This document shows, one piece after another, positions 10,340 through 20,850 of a DNA stretch of 64,000 nt; within the stretch, counting starts at the first letter, position 1; each line of letters opens with the position of its first letter. The DNA comes from Meghimatium bilineatum (Eukaryota; Mollusca; Gastropoda; Stylommatophora; Philomycidae), in assembly GCA_034231615.1 (NCBI GenBank), contig CM067316.1, positions 23,707,791-23,771,790 on the forward strand, written 5' to 3'. The notes under the pieces are model-generated. The model was not told where the DNA came from. It searched no databases and saw nothing but the letters and a program-made list of their open reading frames with translations. A program made the position numbers and the translations under genes.

Positions 10340-10610
10340 ATGTGTGTGTTTCAGTGCTTGAAAGGGGAGCAAAGAATAGCAACACTGTTGCCTGCCAGGC
10401 ATGCCATAAGAGATGAAAAAGGAGATTTCAGGGATATAGTTGGCAGTTCCATCTCATAGAGTGTCAAAGTGACCCATAGGCCATGCTTAAGTCAGATATG
10501 GCAGGCTGAAAGGCACATATATTGCAGCTAAGTTGTAAATCACAACACAGCATACTCCATTCTCTGGACTACATTCAGCCAACCTGCAGGAGAAGAAGAT
10601 TTAGGATTAT
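10340..10610 (+). repeat. S1 SINE, nearly full length
   Basis: Sense plus. Starts near GGGGAGCAAAGAATAGCAAC and passes AAAGTGACCCATAGGCCATG, CAGGCTGAAAGGCACATATA, GTAAATCACAACACAGCATA and TCTCTGGACTACATTCAGCC. Ends GGAGAAGAAGA. Same order as the minus-strand copy at 14120-14391. Confidence 0.7.
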
Positions 10611-10999
10611 ATGTCAGTGGATCTTGAAAAGGATTGTTGAGCCTTTAAGAAAGTCAATAATAATTTTTTAAGTACCAAAGGGCGGAATAATTACCTCTAA
10701 AGAGGACCATGGCAAAATATGGTTGAGAACCCCTGATATAAAGCATGTGATATTCTTTGACACTAAAGGCAATCTAAATATCGTTGTGTGCTGTTGGAGT
10801 TATAGAAGTGAACAAAGATAGTAAAACTGCAATATGTCATGGATGAAGCAAGAAGAAGTGACTGATGAGGGTTAGTATGCCAAGGAATAGTAACACTACA
10901 ACTGGTCATGCATGTAACATGAATTGATTAATGAGGGCTAGGTATGGCAAAGAATAGTAAGCTACACCCTGCCATGCATGTAGCAAGAAGTGACTAATG
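10611..10999. other. Intron sequence, nothing recognised
   Basis: Contains a loose internal duplication (AAGAAGTGACTGATGAGGG and GAAGTGACTAATGAG) but no gene or known repeat. Confidence 0.4.
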
Positions 11000-11190
11000 A
11001 GTTAGGTGTGAGGTTGGCTGCCTATCCAGTAGAAGATCAAAGTGACACACAAATACCATGCTGAAGTTAAAAGTGTTGGGCCATAAGGCTCAGATATCAC
11101 TGACAAGCTGTATACAATGACACAACATGTTCTTTTCCTGAGAAAATGTCCCACTGACAAGAATTTGAGAACAAATACAGAAGGAAACAT
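11000..11190 (+). repeat. S1 SINE fragment
   Basis: Ordered S1 matches: GTGACACACAAATACCATGC, AAGTGTTGGGCCATAAGG, ATGACACAACATGTTCTTTT, TTTGAGAACAAATACAGAAG. Confidence 0.5.
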
Positions 11191-12029
11191 TTTAAATGTC
11201 TATGCATAGTGCATCTCATTATTGGTAAAAGTTGAAAGTTGTCTGTCTTAAGAATGTTAATGAAAAGTTATACAAACACTGAATTCTCTCACATGATTTA
11301 TTTTGGGTTGTTCAATGTTAACAGTTATCCTATGTTTCTATTCACAATCATACTTGTGTTTACACTATATTAATTTATACTGGAAAAATATTGAACGTGG
11401 TTGTGTAAAAAGCTCATTTTATAAATCTACAGTGAGCCGGGCTATCTTAAACAAGACAACATGGATGATATGGCCCCCAGAGGACCACAGAGATTTCCAC
11501 GAGGGCATGAAGAAAAAAAAATTTGAATATGGAGGTCTCACAGAACTTTCTATGGAATTGGGTAGGGAAGATCAGAAAAAAAGGTAGCTATAGTACTAGG
11601 TATGTTGATTATCCCATTCACACACCAGACATCCATAGGTGATCAGATCTCCACTTCAGTAAATCTCTCAGGGTATAACTGCTGATGGTTCCAGTTCTAT
11701 GTTGATTTAGTGTTCTTTTTTTTGAAATTTTTATTAGGTTTTCTCTACAGGCCATGACTGTTTCACTTCCAATTCACACATTCTCAAAGCTGACTCACTC
11801 TTATATTTTTCAAAATCCTCAGATCGTGCAACTTCCAAAAAGACATGAATACATCTGCTCGGTCCATCAGCCAACCATCTATTAAGATGGCAAGGTTGGC
11901 AAATTTTTTGGCTCATTTGTCATGGCTCCACACACGTGTAAGGGGACAAAGATCAGACTGATTTTCCTCTGTGATGCCCAGTTTTTGACTCTCTCCAATG
12001 ATTCCACCTATCGTCTATGCACATCTATC
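11191..12029. other. Intron with an anonymous minus-strand ORF (11734-11916)
   Basis: The 60-codon minus ORF contains QPCHLNRWLADGPSRCIHVF but lacks splice sites consistent with the host gene and matches no module of it. Possibly decayed transposon coding sequence. The rest is unremarkable. Confidence 0.3.
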
Positions 12030-12760
12030 TATTCGCTAAATCCTCTGTTGCCTTTCAGCGTCGGGGGTAGAAGAGTTTTCTGGAGATAGTCCTCTTGTGT
12101 TCTGAGTATATTGTGGAATTTGTCACCTCTTTTATTTCAATGGTCCATCGTTTCAAGGTCCAGTTTCTAGGATTCCCGTCACTGAATCTGTGTAGCATAG
12201 CTTGCTGGGGTATGCTGTCTGATGGTAGTCTACTGATGTGTACAAACCATCATCTGTTGTCTTTTAATATATTCTAAGATTTTTGTGGTGCCGGTAATTT
12301 TGTCCAATGTCTTCATTCCTCACTCTCTCTTAGCAAGATTCATAGGATTCTGCATAAGCATACCCATGCACATCACCAATTTTAATTTTCTGAATCATAT
12401 TCATTGAGTCACTCAGTAAACATGCATAGTAATAGGCTTCTGATTCCAGCCAATTTAATGCTTGAATTATGGTAAGCACCTCCATTATTAGACTTTTTGT
12501 TGCTGCTATGAAGGCCCCACTGGCTTCATGAACTGTTCTTTGTCATGACTGGCAGTAAAGGCCCATGGTGGCAGATGACTGATCCATCCATATAAATCAC
12601 AACATCTATATCATCAACATGTTCGCAGAAGTGTGCCTTGACCTCAGCATCAACACTCATGAGATTACATTCCCTGCACTTTCTATTGAGTGTAATGATG
12701 GTGGAACTGTAGTAAATAAGATATGTAGAAGCAAGCACTGAACCAGTGAGCAATTTTTTT
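12030..12760 (-). mobile_element. RNase H-type LINE remnant, family H
   Basis: In minus orientation, 12753-12526 begins an RNase H-like stretch (DDIDVVIYMDGSVICHHGP, with the YxDGS catalytic start). 12260-12068 is an open C-terminus reading RLPSDSIPQQAMLHRFSDG, then KRWTIEIKEVTNSTIYSEH and KLFYPRR before a stop. The terminal part recurs at 21786-22005. Intervening sequence is broken. Confidence 0.6.
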
Positions 12761-13119
12761 TATTATTCCAAGGAATGGGTCAAGGACAAAATATTGCTCT
12801 AAATTGGGGGCCATAGGTGAAAAAGAGGTTGAGAATATAAATGGTAACAGACAAAGAATAGGAAGAATTCTGCTTTCCTACAGTCTCAAGGACATTGAAA
12901 ACTGAGTTCAAAAGTCTGCTTCACTATTTTAATGATTTTCTTAATGGTTCTAAAGATTAAAAAAGAGAAAGACTAGAGAGGGGTTGAATTAGGCTAATGA
13001 AAAATTGCAACACAACAGCAACAATAAGAATACATACTCTTCATCAATTGCTAAAAGAGACCGGGCATCTGGATCTGGTGTGCAATGATGTCAGTTCTTA
13101 AATACTTGAATGGCTTTCA

Positions 13120-13345
13120 CATTGTTCTTCTTCTTTTGTGTTCATTCTCAAACTCTGCTGCTTAGCAAGAAGTAGTCTGGAGAATGGAATGTGTTGTTTC
13201 ATGGTTGACAGCTTGGCTGAGATAACTGCATATTTTGACCTGGCACATTCAATTTGGCTTTTGGGTCACTTTGACCTATAGGGTATAATAGTTAACTCAA
13301 ACACCAAACCTCCATAGTCTCAGTTTGTGACATGTAACACAGGTG
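13120..13345 (-). repeat. S1 SINE
   Basis: Starts at a (TTC)n tail (TTCTTCTTTTGTGTTCATTC), then AGTAGTCTGGAGAATGGAAT, GTTGTTTCATGGTTGACAGC, GACCTGGCACATTC, GGGTCACTTTGACC. Confidence 0.7.
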
Positions 13346-13399
13346 AGTTTTTACATCAATACCGTAGGTTTTTTCGTTCCAGGAAAATTCTACCAGCAA

Positions 13400-14095
13400 C
13401 ATTTGCATTTCAGTTATCGCCAGAGTATTGTTATTGTATCGATACCCAGAAATTACAAGTGATTAGCTCTAATCTATGCACAATGGTGTGCAATTTCCAA
13501 AACTTTATTTCATACACAGAAGAATAACTCTCAGTGGGGTACAGTTTCCTAAGAGAAAGTCTCCCACCCAGATGGGATCAATTCTGGGGTTTTATGGTTT
13601 TTCTACCTTTTTTGCAACATGCAGAGTTTGAGTTATGGGATTTAGCTTCCCTACCAAGTATCCCTTCCTGTCAGGTGTTCACAGCAACCCAGCTTTGGAC
13701 TATGGTCACTTTTATATGTGAACAGCCAGCTATGCATTCCCCGTCATCAAAGAAGGCTCTCCAATTATGCTGTGCTAATATATGTTTGCCTGATTCTGGA
13801 CTCTCCAAGGGAATCACCACATCCTGCACATTGTTGCTTTTCATCACTCCCAGTGTACCACCTGTTAATAGCTGGAGCACCATGTACACATTAGTAGCTA
13901 GTACCATGTTCAGGATTGGAGCTAACTTAAATTAATTAAGGGAACTGTAATTGTACAATGAAATGCTGTGAGGTTTCCACAAGAAGAAAGCCTCACTATA
14001 TTGGCATGTTATCTACTGAGAGTTTAATGTTGCATAATAGTCGATCCAAAAGGCCAACAGTGAGACCTTCAGACCTTACGCATTCTGTCAAATTA
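13400..14095 (+). repeat. S2-like repeats plus an anonymous ORF
   Basis: 13450-13475 (AAGTGATTAGCTCTAATC) and 13930-14090 (GGCATGTTATCTACTGAGAG, GGCCAACAGTGAGACC) match parts of repeat S2 at 43990-44275. Between them, a 133-codon plus ORF (13534-13935) and a 78-codon minus ORF (13671-13907) overlap. Neither carries a recognisable domain and neither shows host splice sites in phase. Confidence 0.4.
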
Positions 14096-14106
14096 TTATT
14101 ACACTA

Positions 14107-14404
14107 GGCCCTTATCATTCTTCTTCTTCTTCTTCTGCGTTCATTCTTAAACTCCCGCAGATTATCAGGATGTAGTCCGAAGAACGGAATGCGTTGTGTC
14201 ATGGTTTACAGCATTGCTGCAATATCTGCACCTGTTGGCCTGACACATCCGACTTCAGCATGGCTTTGGGTCACTGACCCTATATGGGATGGGACAGCCT
14301 ACTCCATCCCATAACCTCCTTAGTCACCTTTTACAACATTCATGGAAGGTAAACAGTGTTGCTATTCTTTGCTCCCCGACAACACACGGGCGGCCCTTAT
14401 CATT
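14107..14404 (-). mobile_element. S1 SINE with 13-bp target duplications, 15 bp from a host 5' splice site
   Basis: The element body is 14120-14391. The duplicated target GGCCCTTATCATT lies at 14107-14119 and 14392-14404. Sense is minus: it begins CCCGTGTGTTGTCGGGGAGC and ends in (GAA)n. It is 272 bp without clear A/B boxes, so its promoter type is unknown. The 3'-tail (GAA)n matches that of the jockey-like LINE at 33089-33418, a plausible mobilising partner. The insertion lies in the host intron just after exon 14420-14647. Confidence 0.85.
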
Positions 14405-14419
14405 AATTCACATACTTAC

Positions 14420-14647
14420 GAGAATAATGTGTGCAAGGTCCTGTAGAACTTGATGGGTCTCCTTCACTCTCTGCATGTTTAATCCCTAAGATACAATTAC
14501 CATTTATGATATCCTGACAATAGTCAAAACTATTACAGATGTAAGTAGTTGTCTCAATGCATTGTTCGGCACAGTCTTCAGCAACAGTTGCAAAACTCTG
14601 AGAATTTGTTGTGTTATGTGCCACTTTCATAACAGGAGAGAAAAGAT
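14420..14647 (-). CDS. Host gene exon 15: complete PAN-like module 2
   Basis: Acceptor TTGTTATCTACAG, donor GTAAGTATG; both strong. It enters with two bases (A+AT = Asn after 17194-17367) and leaves with one (C). The translation runs LFSPVMKVAHNTTNSQSF, then EDCAEQC, then ICNSFDYCQD, GNCILGIKH and PCTHYSR. Six cysteines in a C-x3-C ... C-x5-C ... C ... C arrangement match the split modules at 53589+45667 and 3437+165. Here the intron between the halves is absent, so it was either lost here or gained in the other copies. PAN/Apple-like folds bind proteins or glycans; the binding role is inference. Confidence 0.9.
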
Positions 14648-14689
14648 CTGTAGATAACAATAAAAAGATAAATGGCATATAATTCATTA

Positions 14690-15010
14690 TTATAAAAAAT
14701 ATGTATGTGTTATGTGATGTATTCTTTTCAGAATATAGTCTTCCCTATGAATCTCCAGAAATCCTCGCTGTCTCAGTGTTGTCCCACCTCCTATAGTGAC
14801 ATGTGTATGCATTTCTGAATATCTCTTGTCCAGCATCTGCATCTGCCTCTACTGCCTTCTATCGCTCCTCCAACAACACTCTTTCCATGCCATTTTGTCT
14901 CTTCACTTGGCCGAAAAATCCAAATTTCCTTCTTAATATGATGTTTAAAAGCCGGACTTCTTGGATGTTGATTTTCATGTCTTGGTTGGCATTCCTTGCT
15001 GCCCATGATA
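14690..15010 (-). mobile_element. LINE 3' fragment, family B
   Basis: Minus-strand pieces read AFKHHIKKEIWIFRPSEET, KSVVGGAIEGSRGRCRCWT and RDIQKCIHMSL, parallel to 41165-41350. The 3' end near 14700 (rc GAATACATCACATAACACA) matches the family B terminus at 9965-9985. It sits about 45 bp upstream of the exon 14420-14647 acceptor. Confidence 0.7.
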
Positions 15011-16839
15011 TTCTTAGGACTCTTCTACAGCACTTCATTTCGAAAGCCTCTATGCTCTTGGCTATAGTTTTTATTATTGTCCATTTTCACAGCCGTATGT
15101 CGCCACTGGGAACACACATGTACGTAAAAAAAATTCCTTTTTTCCCCATGTTTGCACCTGTGCCACAGTTTTTTCAGTTGTTTTCGGCTGCGATCTCAAC
15201 TGCGAAGTCTCCTGCACTGTTTATATTAGCTTCTAATTATTCAATATTTTTCATTTCTTCTAAAACACTGTTATCAATGTTAATTCTAGCTCTTGTTTTC
15301 ACTTTATCAGTTGTCATTAAAAATATGTATAAACTTTTGTTAATAAATAATCAAGAGCAGCTAACTAGGAGTAATCAGGATGTGACATTATAATAACAAG
15401 ATGGTGGAATTGCATTGACAATATCCTTTCAATCAAGACAATATTCTAAGAGTCATCTTGACATGGACTCTAGAGGTCAGACATAAGAAAGGACAACCAA
15501 GTTTTCACATGGAAAAGCAGTTATAGGTTTGAAGGTGATGAGCTACATCTGGGTTCAGTTACAAGGGTTGGCTGTCAATTGAGAAAGTTGGAGTGGTACA
15601 TGTTAGGCAAATGTGGCCTCATCATGTGATAACAGTCCAAATTTTAAAATATTTGTAATGTTATGCACACAACTATGCAACTTCTGTTGTAGTTTGTCAT
15701 CACAGAAATCTCACATCATTAGCAGACGACTCGAGGCTAAACCAACATGGCTAATGATATCACAGATTTATGTTTACTGAGCTTGCCAACTACAGAGAAA
15801 GATGGTGTACATTTGTTAAAGACTCGAGGACTGCTAGATCGAGAAAACATGTGGTCACAGTCATCCAATGAACTTATATTACTATAATGATGGACGCATC
15901 CAGTGGAAATGCAATAGAAGTCAACACCACCAGCGCATGCATGTAATAATCAGCCCTAAAAATTGAATACCAATCCTAACCTTCACCCCATCCTGTGACA
16001 CTCCCCGACCACAAAACTAAAACATGCTGTCTCCTCTCCAAGTCCTCAACTGCACTTGAATAAATGGACAATAAATGTAATGTTTTTGTTAACACTGCTT
16101 ATCGCCTCCTGATGAGTTTTGTACACTAACACTGGTTACATTTTTTATGAGACTATCTTTAGTTCTGTAAAAAAAAATAGGCCACGTCTGCCTAACATGA
16201 ACCATTGGAGAGAATGGTCTTGCTCTTTAGGATGACACAGTGTAATGATTAGTATGCTTTGACAGACTTTGGTTAAGTAAATGAGAAGAAAAAGTAGCGC
16301 ACTATTCCAGAGATTTATAAATATTTTATTAGAAATAAGGAGAAAATTATGATAGTTGCATTTAAACACATACAACAAATATAACTGTAATGATCTAAGA
16401 ATCCAAATCATATCTAACAAATTTTGTGAAACATTTAGGATCACAATAGGAATTTATGCTCACATTTATACAAAGTTGCTGGTTACATGAACTAGGCATT
16501 GCAATCAACCCAGCATTTCTAAGCTTCAGTAATTTTCAAGGCAATATTTATGTTCATCAGTTTGATTTTAAATACAAATTTGTTCTTCACGTTATTCTCA
16601 ACTTTCTTCTATAGTAAATTATTTCAATGTATATGTGTATGATAAATATCAAAATATACTACAGGTATATAATTTGTTGGTTTTATGACAGAGTGGTTAG
16701 TGAGCCAATCACACACACACACAACTTACTTGAACTTACTCATTTTTGAAAGCTTACTGTCAAAATTTCTCTGGTGGTTCAACTGGATGCATTAGTGGTA
16801 TTTTCTAACGTATTAAGGATCATGATATGATGATGATGA
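15011..16839. other. Intron, AT-rich, nothing recognised
   Basis: Contains a 196-codon plus ORF (14803-15393) that largely antisenses the LINE B fragment and then runs through low-complexity, Phe/Leu-rich AT sequence. I do not support it as a gene. Confidence 0.5.
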
Positions 16840-16990
16840 CAAAAATGATGATGATGATGGTGATCTCCCTGGTGAAGTGGTTAAGCAGTTAGCTTCGAGC
16901 TCAAGAGTACATGGGTTTGAATCTCACTAGCAACGACTTGTTTATAAAGTGGATTTTTTGTTTAAGATTCCCAGGGATTATCGCTTGAGT
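16840..16990 (+). repeat. tRNA-derived SINE head
   Basis: A-box-like TGGTGAAGTGGTTAAG (16870 on) and B-box-like GGGTTTGAATCTC (16914 on) at roughly tRNA spacing, after a (GAT)n run. The acceptor stem cannot form, so this is a SINE head and not a tRNA gene. Confidence 0.6.
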
Positions 16991-17193
16991 TATGGAGTTA
17001 TGTGCTATGAGAGGTACTCTCTGCAGAAAGTTTGCCATTTTTCTGAGAGCAATGGAGCACATATGGGGTAACCCGAATACAATGAAGTCAATCTTCTAAA
17101 CCTTTTAAGTCTTTTCTTATAATGATGATGATAACACAGAGAATGATCATACAATGTAGTTATATTTAAAGACAAAACATATGTTTTACTTAC

Positions 17194-17367
17194 TTAGTGG
17201 AGATGTATGTCCTAGAGCCATAGTAATAATATAAACGTTATCATTATCATATGTTAGTGATGAGTCTTGAAAGTATATGGGAGATGTAAAAGTGAACTCT
17301 GCTAATTGCATTATTACTGTGTTCAAGAAAGTGTTTGATAGCTCATCCAAATTTGGATGAAATGGTT
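17194..17367 (-). CDS. Host gene exon 14: linker module after LolA-like block 2
   Basis: Acceptor TTTCCACAG, donor GTAAGT. It enters with two bases (C+AA = Gln) and exits with one base. It encodes PFHPNLDELSNTFLNTVIMQ, then FTSPIYFQDSSLTYDNDNVY and ITMALGHTSPL. The YDNDNVYI motif is shared with SDDDNVYVNAYVV in 56449-56610, and entry and exit phases are the same. Joins directly to the PAN-like module. Confidence 0.9.
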
Positions 17368-17619
17368 CTGTGGAAACAAATAATTAAAAACAAACAGTAA
17401 ATAGTTGTTGTCTACATCAATGCTTTGCTTGCGGATGTTTGTACTATTGTACTATTAAAGTGTATTAAAAATGATTTGTGATACATTAAGTAAATTTCTT
17501 CTAGGTCAATATTACTTGCATAGATTGAAGTGCTAGAGAGAAGGTCAGATTAAGAAATATCTAAACTTGTCCTTTTCTGTATTGATAATGGTTTTCCTCT
17601 GGTTGTTGATTTCTTTAAG

Positions 17620-18045
17620 CATTTCAAATTTATGTTATGGTACCAGTGCCAAACATGGCCCCTGACAAAAACACTCATGAGAAAGATACAACATGAGATG
17701 AAATGCCTGAGAAAGGCTATAAACGTCACCAGAAGAGACAGAATAAGGAACAAAGCAATCAGAGAGATAATAAAGACCATATCATGCAAACAATTTAGAA
17801 ACAACAGATCAAATGGTTAAGACACCTTATGCGAATGGAACCATCACAACTGACCAGCATTGGGTACAACCGCAGAAAGATCAACTACAAGCAAGAGGAA
17901 GACCAATAACAAGATGGAAAGATTTAATCAAAGAGATTGTCAAAAACCATGACTTAACCATGTAACCATGGCAATGCAACAAATATGGCCAAAGACAGAA
18001 AACTTCAACTCCACATGATGCCTAACAGCATTTGTGGAAAAGACA
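17620..18045 (+). mobile_element. LINE C-terminal remnant
   Basis: Translation LWYQCQTWPLTKTLMRKIQH, then MKCLRKAINVTRRDRIRNKA. This parallels LCYQCQTWTLDSRTIHKI and CVRRMIGFSLRDKIRNEALR of the better-kept LINE at 62076-63012. The downstream part (MRMEPSQLTS) is shifted. Confidence 0.65.
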
Positions 18046-18559
18046 AATGATAGATTTCAAATTTGTTATTTTTTGGAAAAGACAAATATTAGATTTCAAA
18101 TTTATTAGTTTTAGCAGCCTGTGACATTCTCAAAATTCTTCTGTAAAATCACAGCATCCATGACTTTCCTTTTGATGTTTATGATCTTTTATATGTCAGT
18201 TCTATATATAATTACATGGAAAATGTAGTAGTGGAAGGAATGGTTGCAGGTAACAGGGTTATAGTTAGCCCAAAACAGCAATGGACAAAGACATTTCTGA
18301 GTGTTTACTATACTACATTTAGAAATTATACTATATTTAGAGTGTGTATACATGCAATTGACTATATTTAGAATAGGGGAGATATACAGGAGTTAGAACT
18401 AGTAGTAGCAATATTACATACTGGAAAGGATTTGTCATATGATAAAGAATAAATTTTTACCATCACTCTGACATTAAAGCCAGACTTGGACACTGATAAC
18501 TTCATAAAGCTCCACAACATGTAAAATGAAACACTTCAGAAAGGCTTTCAGTTTTCAAA

Positions 18560-18860
18560 TAACATCAGAAATAGAATAGGCATTATCTCATGCGTTGAAA
18601 ATATCAAAAGACAGTAAATACAATGGTTTGAATATTTTATGAGAATGGAACAAACCCAACTCCCTACAAACCACAATTAGCTTACAGAACCAGAGGAAGG
18701 CCAAGAAGGAAATTGATAGATAACAACAAAAGTTATTTTGAACAAACATGTATATAGTACGATGGAGTCAATAAATCTGGCTTTGGAACATAAAGGAAAG
18801 CTCCCAACCCTATGTTTAATCGCAAGTGTGGACTAGTAAGGTCACCATACACCTGGAGTA
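18560..18860 (+). mobile_element. LINE 3' fragment, family C
   Basis: Pieces YRTRGRPRRKLIDNN, a broken TYFEQT-type stretch and KAPNPMF, parallel to 6295-6425 and 23560-23830. Confidence 0.55.
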
Positions 18861-18981
18861 AGACAGCAGCCAATAATTGTCTCTATGTTGCACTGAAGAA
18901 CTTTGCCTACCATAGACAATAACTTGTATATAGCAATACATACATCCAGGCAATAAAATGTAAAGCTTTTACCAGTGTGCA

Positions 18982-20306
18982 GGGGTGCAAAGGGAACGCA
19001 TTGCTCTAGGCGGACCCAGGGTTAGCAGATAACCAAGATCCCAAATGTACCTCCACGCGGTGCACCCTGGAAACAGAAATACAGCAGCTCGTGCTGATTC
19101 TGGCCAAATCATTTGGGGATCGTGTCCGAGAATGTGGAGGTAGCAGATGGAAAGAGATTTGACTGCACAAGAGACAGACAATATCTCCGACACCACCAGC
19201 ATCACCACTTATAGCGACACTGTCGACATACAGTGAAGCTAGTCAGTCCAGTCCGAACATTGGAGGGGCGGCCAATGTAAAATGCACGTAAAGGTAAATG
19301 CATGGCGAGAGACAAATATGTTTCATACAGAGTACAATGAAACAATGAAAGGGCAGAACAGCGCTAGAGGGAGCGCGAACTGCAAATAGAAAGTGAAAAG
19401 TCCCTAGGAAAGGGAACTACAAGCTCCGTCAGCTCGAGACGGGCTTCTAGTCACCAGAGTTCCTAACAGGCAGAGACTCAGACCCATCCATCGGCGTTTC
19501 GTAAAGCAAAAGACCTAACCCAACTCTAATGTCGAGCCTTCCTAAACCGGAAATATGCTTGCAAAGAGAAAGGGTTCTGTACCCGATGGGTGTAGGCAAG
19601 AAAGGGACAACGATGGCAGTCCTGGCACAGTACTGTCAAGGTTTCCTATACCGGAAGTAACTTGCAGAGAGAAAGGGTTCCGTACTCGATTCGCTCAGGC
19701 ACAAAAGGGACAACGATTTAGCCCTGGCCCAACTCTACTGTCAGGTTTTCCTACACCGGAAATACACTTGAAGAGAGAAAGGGTTCAGTACCTGATGGGC
19801 TCAGGCGCTATTGGGACAAGGACGCTCAGCTCGAGAACGCCTTGCTCTCAAACGCGTGGTGTGAGACTCGAACTTGGACAAGGGGTACACGATGTCGGTG
19901 AATGACACCTCATCTAAGAGGGCGAAAGAGCCAGGGTCCAACTCCTCTGTTGAGTTCTTCCCCTTAAGGAACCAGGCTCATGGATGAGAAACGGTTCAGT
20001 ACCCAATGGGCACAGGCACAGCACGTCCAATTACACGAGACAAGTTCATAGACAGTGGAACACCTCGTTCGAGTGAGACGAGAGCAAGAAAATCGTCTGG
20101 GCGAAGAGTCTTCACTACGCGTGCCTGGAGACAGATATAGAGGCTGTCACAGGCTAAGGGTAGCGCACCCGAATTGTCAAGGCATGCCGAAATCGGATGT
20201 GCTAGGCCTACAAGGCGCATAACGGTGGCACAACATAATCACGCTCCTGGCGGAAATCGCACGGATATCCGTGATGGTGACAATGGAGCGAACGAAAAAT
20301 AAACAA
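18982..20306 (+). mobile_element. E1 retroposon, copy 2 (inverted relative to copy 1)
   Basis: 1325 bp, sense plus, from GGGGTGCAAAGGG to GCGAACGAAAAATAAACA. Exact 11-bp target duplications ACCAGTGTGCA lie at 18971-18981 and 20307-20317. They differ from those of copy 1, so the two are independent insertions. Near identity to copy 1 implies recent activity. Internal ~107 bp units span about 19540-19830. No reverse transcriptase. Source gene or partner LINE not visible in this window. Confidence 0.87.
19555..19905 (+). CDS. ORF across the E1 tandem repeats, 116 codons, unknown
   Basis: Counterpart of 1637-2017. The C-terminal ~75 residues (from CREKGFRT through GFPTPEIHLKRERVQYLMG to LGQGVHDVGE) are almost unchanged, while the N-terminal part differs by a frameshift relative to copy 1. 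No family recognised. Confidence 0.25.
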   Translation: MLAKRKGSVPDGCRQERDNDGSPGTVLSRFPIPEVTCREKGFRTRFAQAQKGQRFSPGPTLLSGFPTPEIHLKRERVQYLMGSGAIGTRTLSSRTPCSQTRGVRLELGQGVHDVGE

Positions 20307-20317
20307 ACCAGTGTGCA

Positions 20318-20685
20318 TTCTGGTCAAGGAGTTAACACACCTAACGGGTTAATCTAAGAACATCAAATCACCCAAAGTAACAAGATTAAAGGCAAAGAGA
20401 AGTTAGTTACTCATGTTTCATTGGCCATGCAATTAAATGAATAGCTGGGGGCTAAATATTCAACATTGGTTGAAAATTAGTGTTATGTATTGGATATGTA
20501 TTTTTATATTTCAAGGCAATCTACAAGTCCATGCCAGAAACATCAATGGAAATGGTATATACAAGAAGCAGATATAAGTAAATATTGATTGTAACACTTA
20601 ATTAACACTCTTTGCTTAAGTACAATATTAACTCTACTGAAAGTATCAGTAAAAATAAAAGATGAGTGTGCGCACAAAGGTTTCC
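20318..20685. other. Intron, nothing recognised
   Basis: AT-rich; no supported feature. Confidence 0.4.
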
Positions 20686-20689
20686 TAAC

Positions 20690-20850
20690 ATTTGTTCTTA
20701 TACCCCTGAGTGATCTCTCTTGCAACAGGACAATGATTCTACTAGATTTCCAGAAGGATGTAGTAATGATAATGGAAATACTTTGTATCATGGTATTATT
20801 TGTACTAATGACCTGATACATCTGACTTTGGCAGTGGTAAGTACAACTTC
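20690..20850 (-). repeat. S1 SINE fragment
   Basis: S1 matches: TGATCTCTCTTGCAACAGGA, TTCTACTAGATTTCCAGAAG, GGATGTAGTAATGATAATGG, TTTGTACTAATGACCTGATA, CATCTGACTTTGGCAG. Confidence 0.6.

Noticed and set aside
11734-11916. Additional host exon
   Set aside because: No acceptor/donor pair gives the required phase, and the translation matches no module of the gene.
13534-13935. 133-codon plus ORF as a gene
   Set aside because: Overlaps an equally open minus ORF and S2-like repeat pieces; no recognisable domain.
14803-15393. 196-codon plus ORF
   Set aside because: It lies antisense to a LINE B fragment and then runs through AT-rich low-complexity sequence; no domain, no splice logic.
16860-16930. 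tRNA gene
   Set aside because: A- and B-box-like motifs are present but no acceptor stem or anticodon loop can be drawn; a SINE head.
1235-20306. E1 pair as the two LTRs or inverted ends of one 19-kb element
   Set aside because: Each copy has its own distinct 11-bp target duplication, so they are separate insertions; host exons lie between them.
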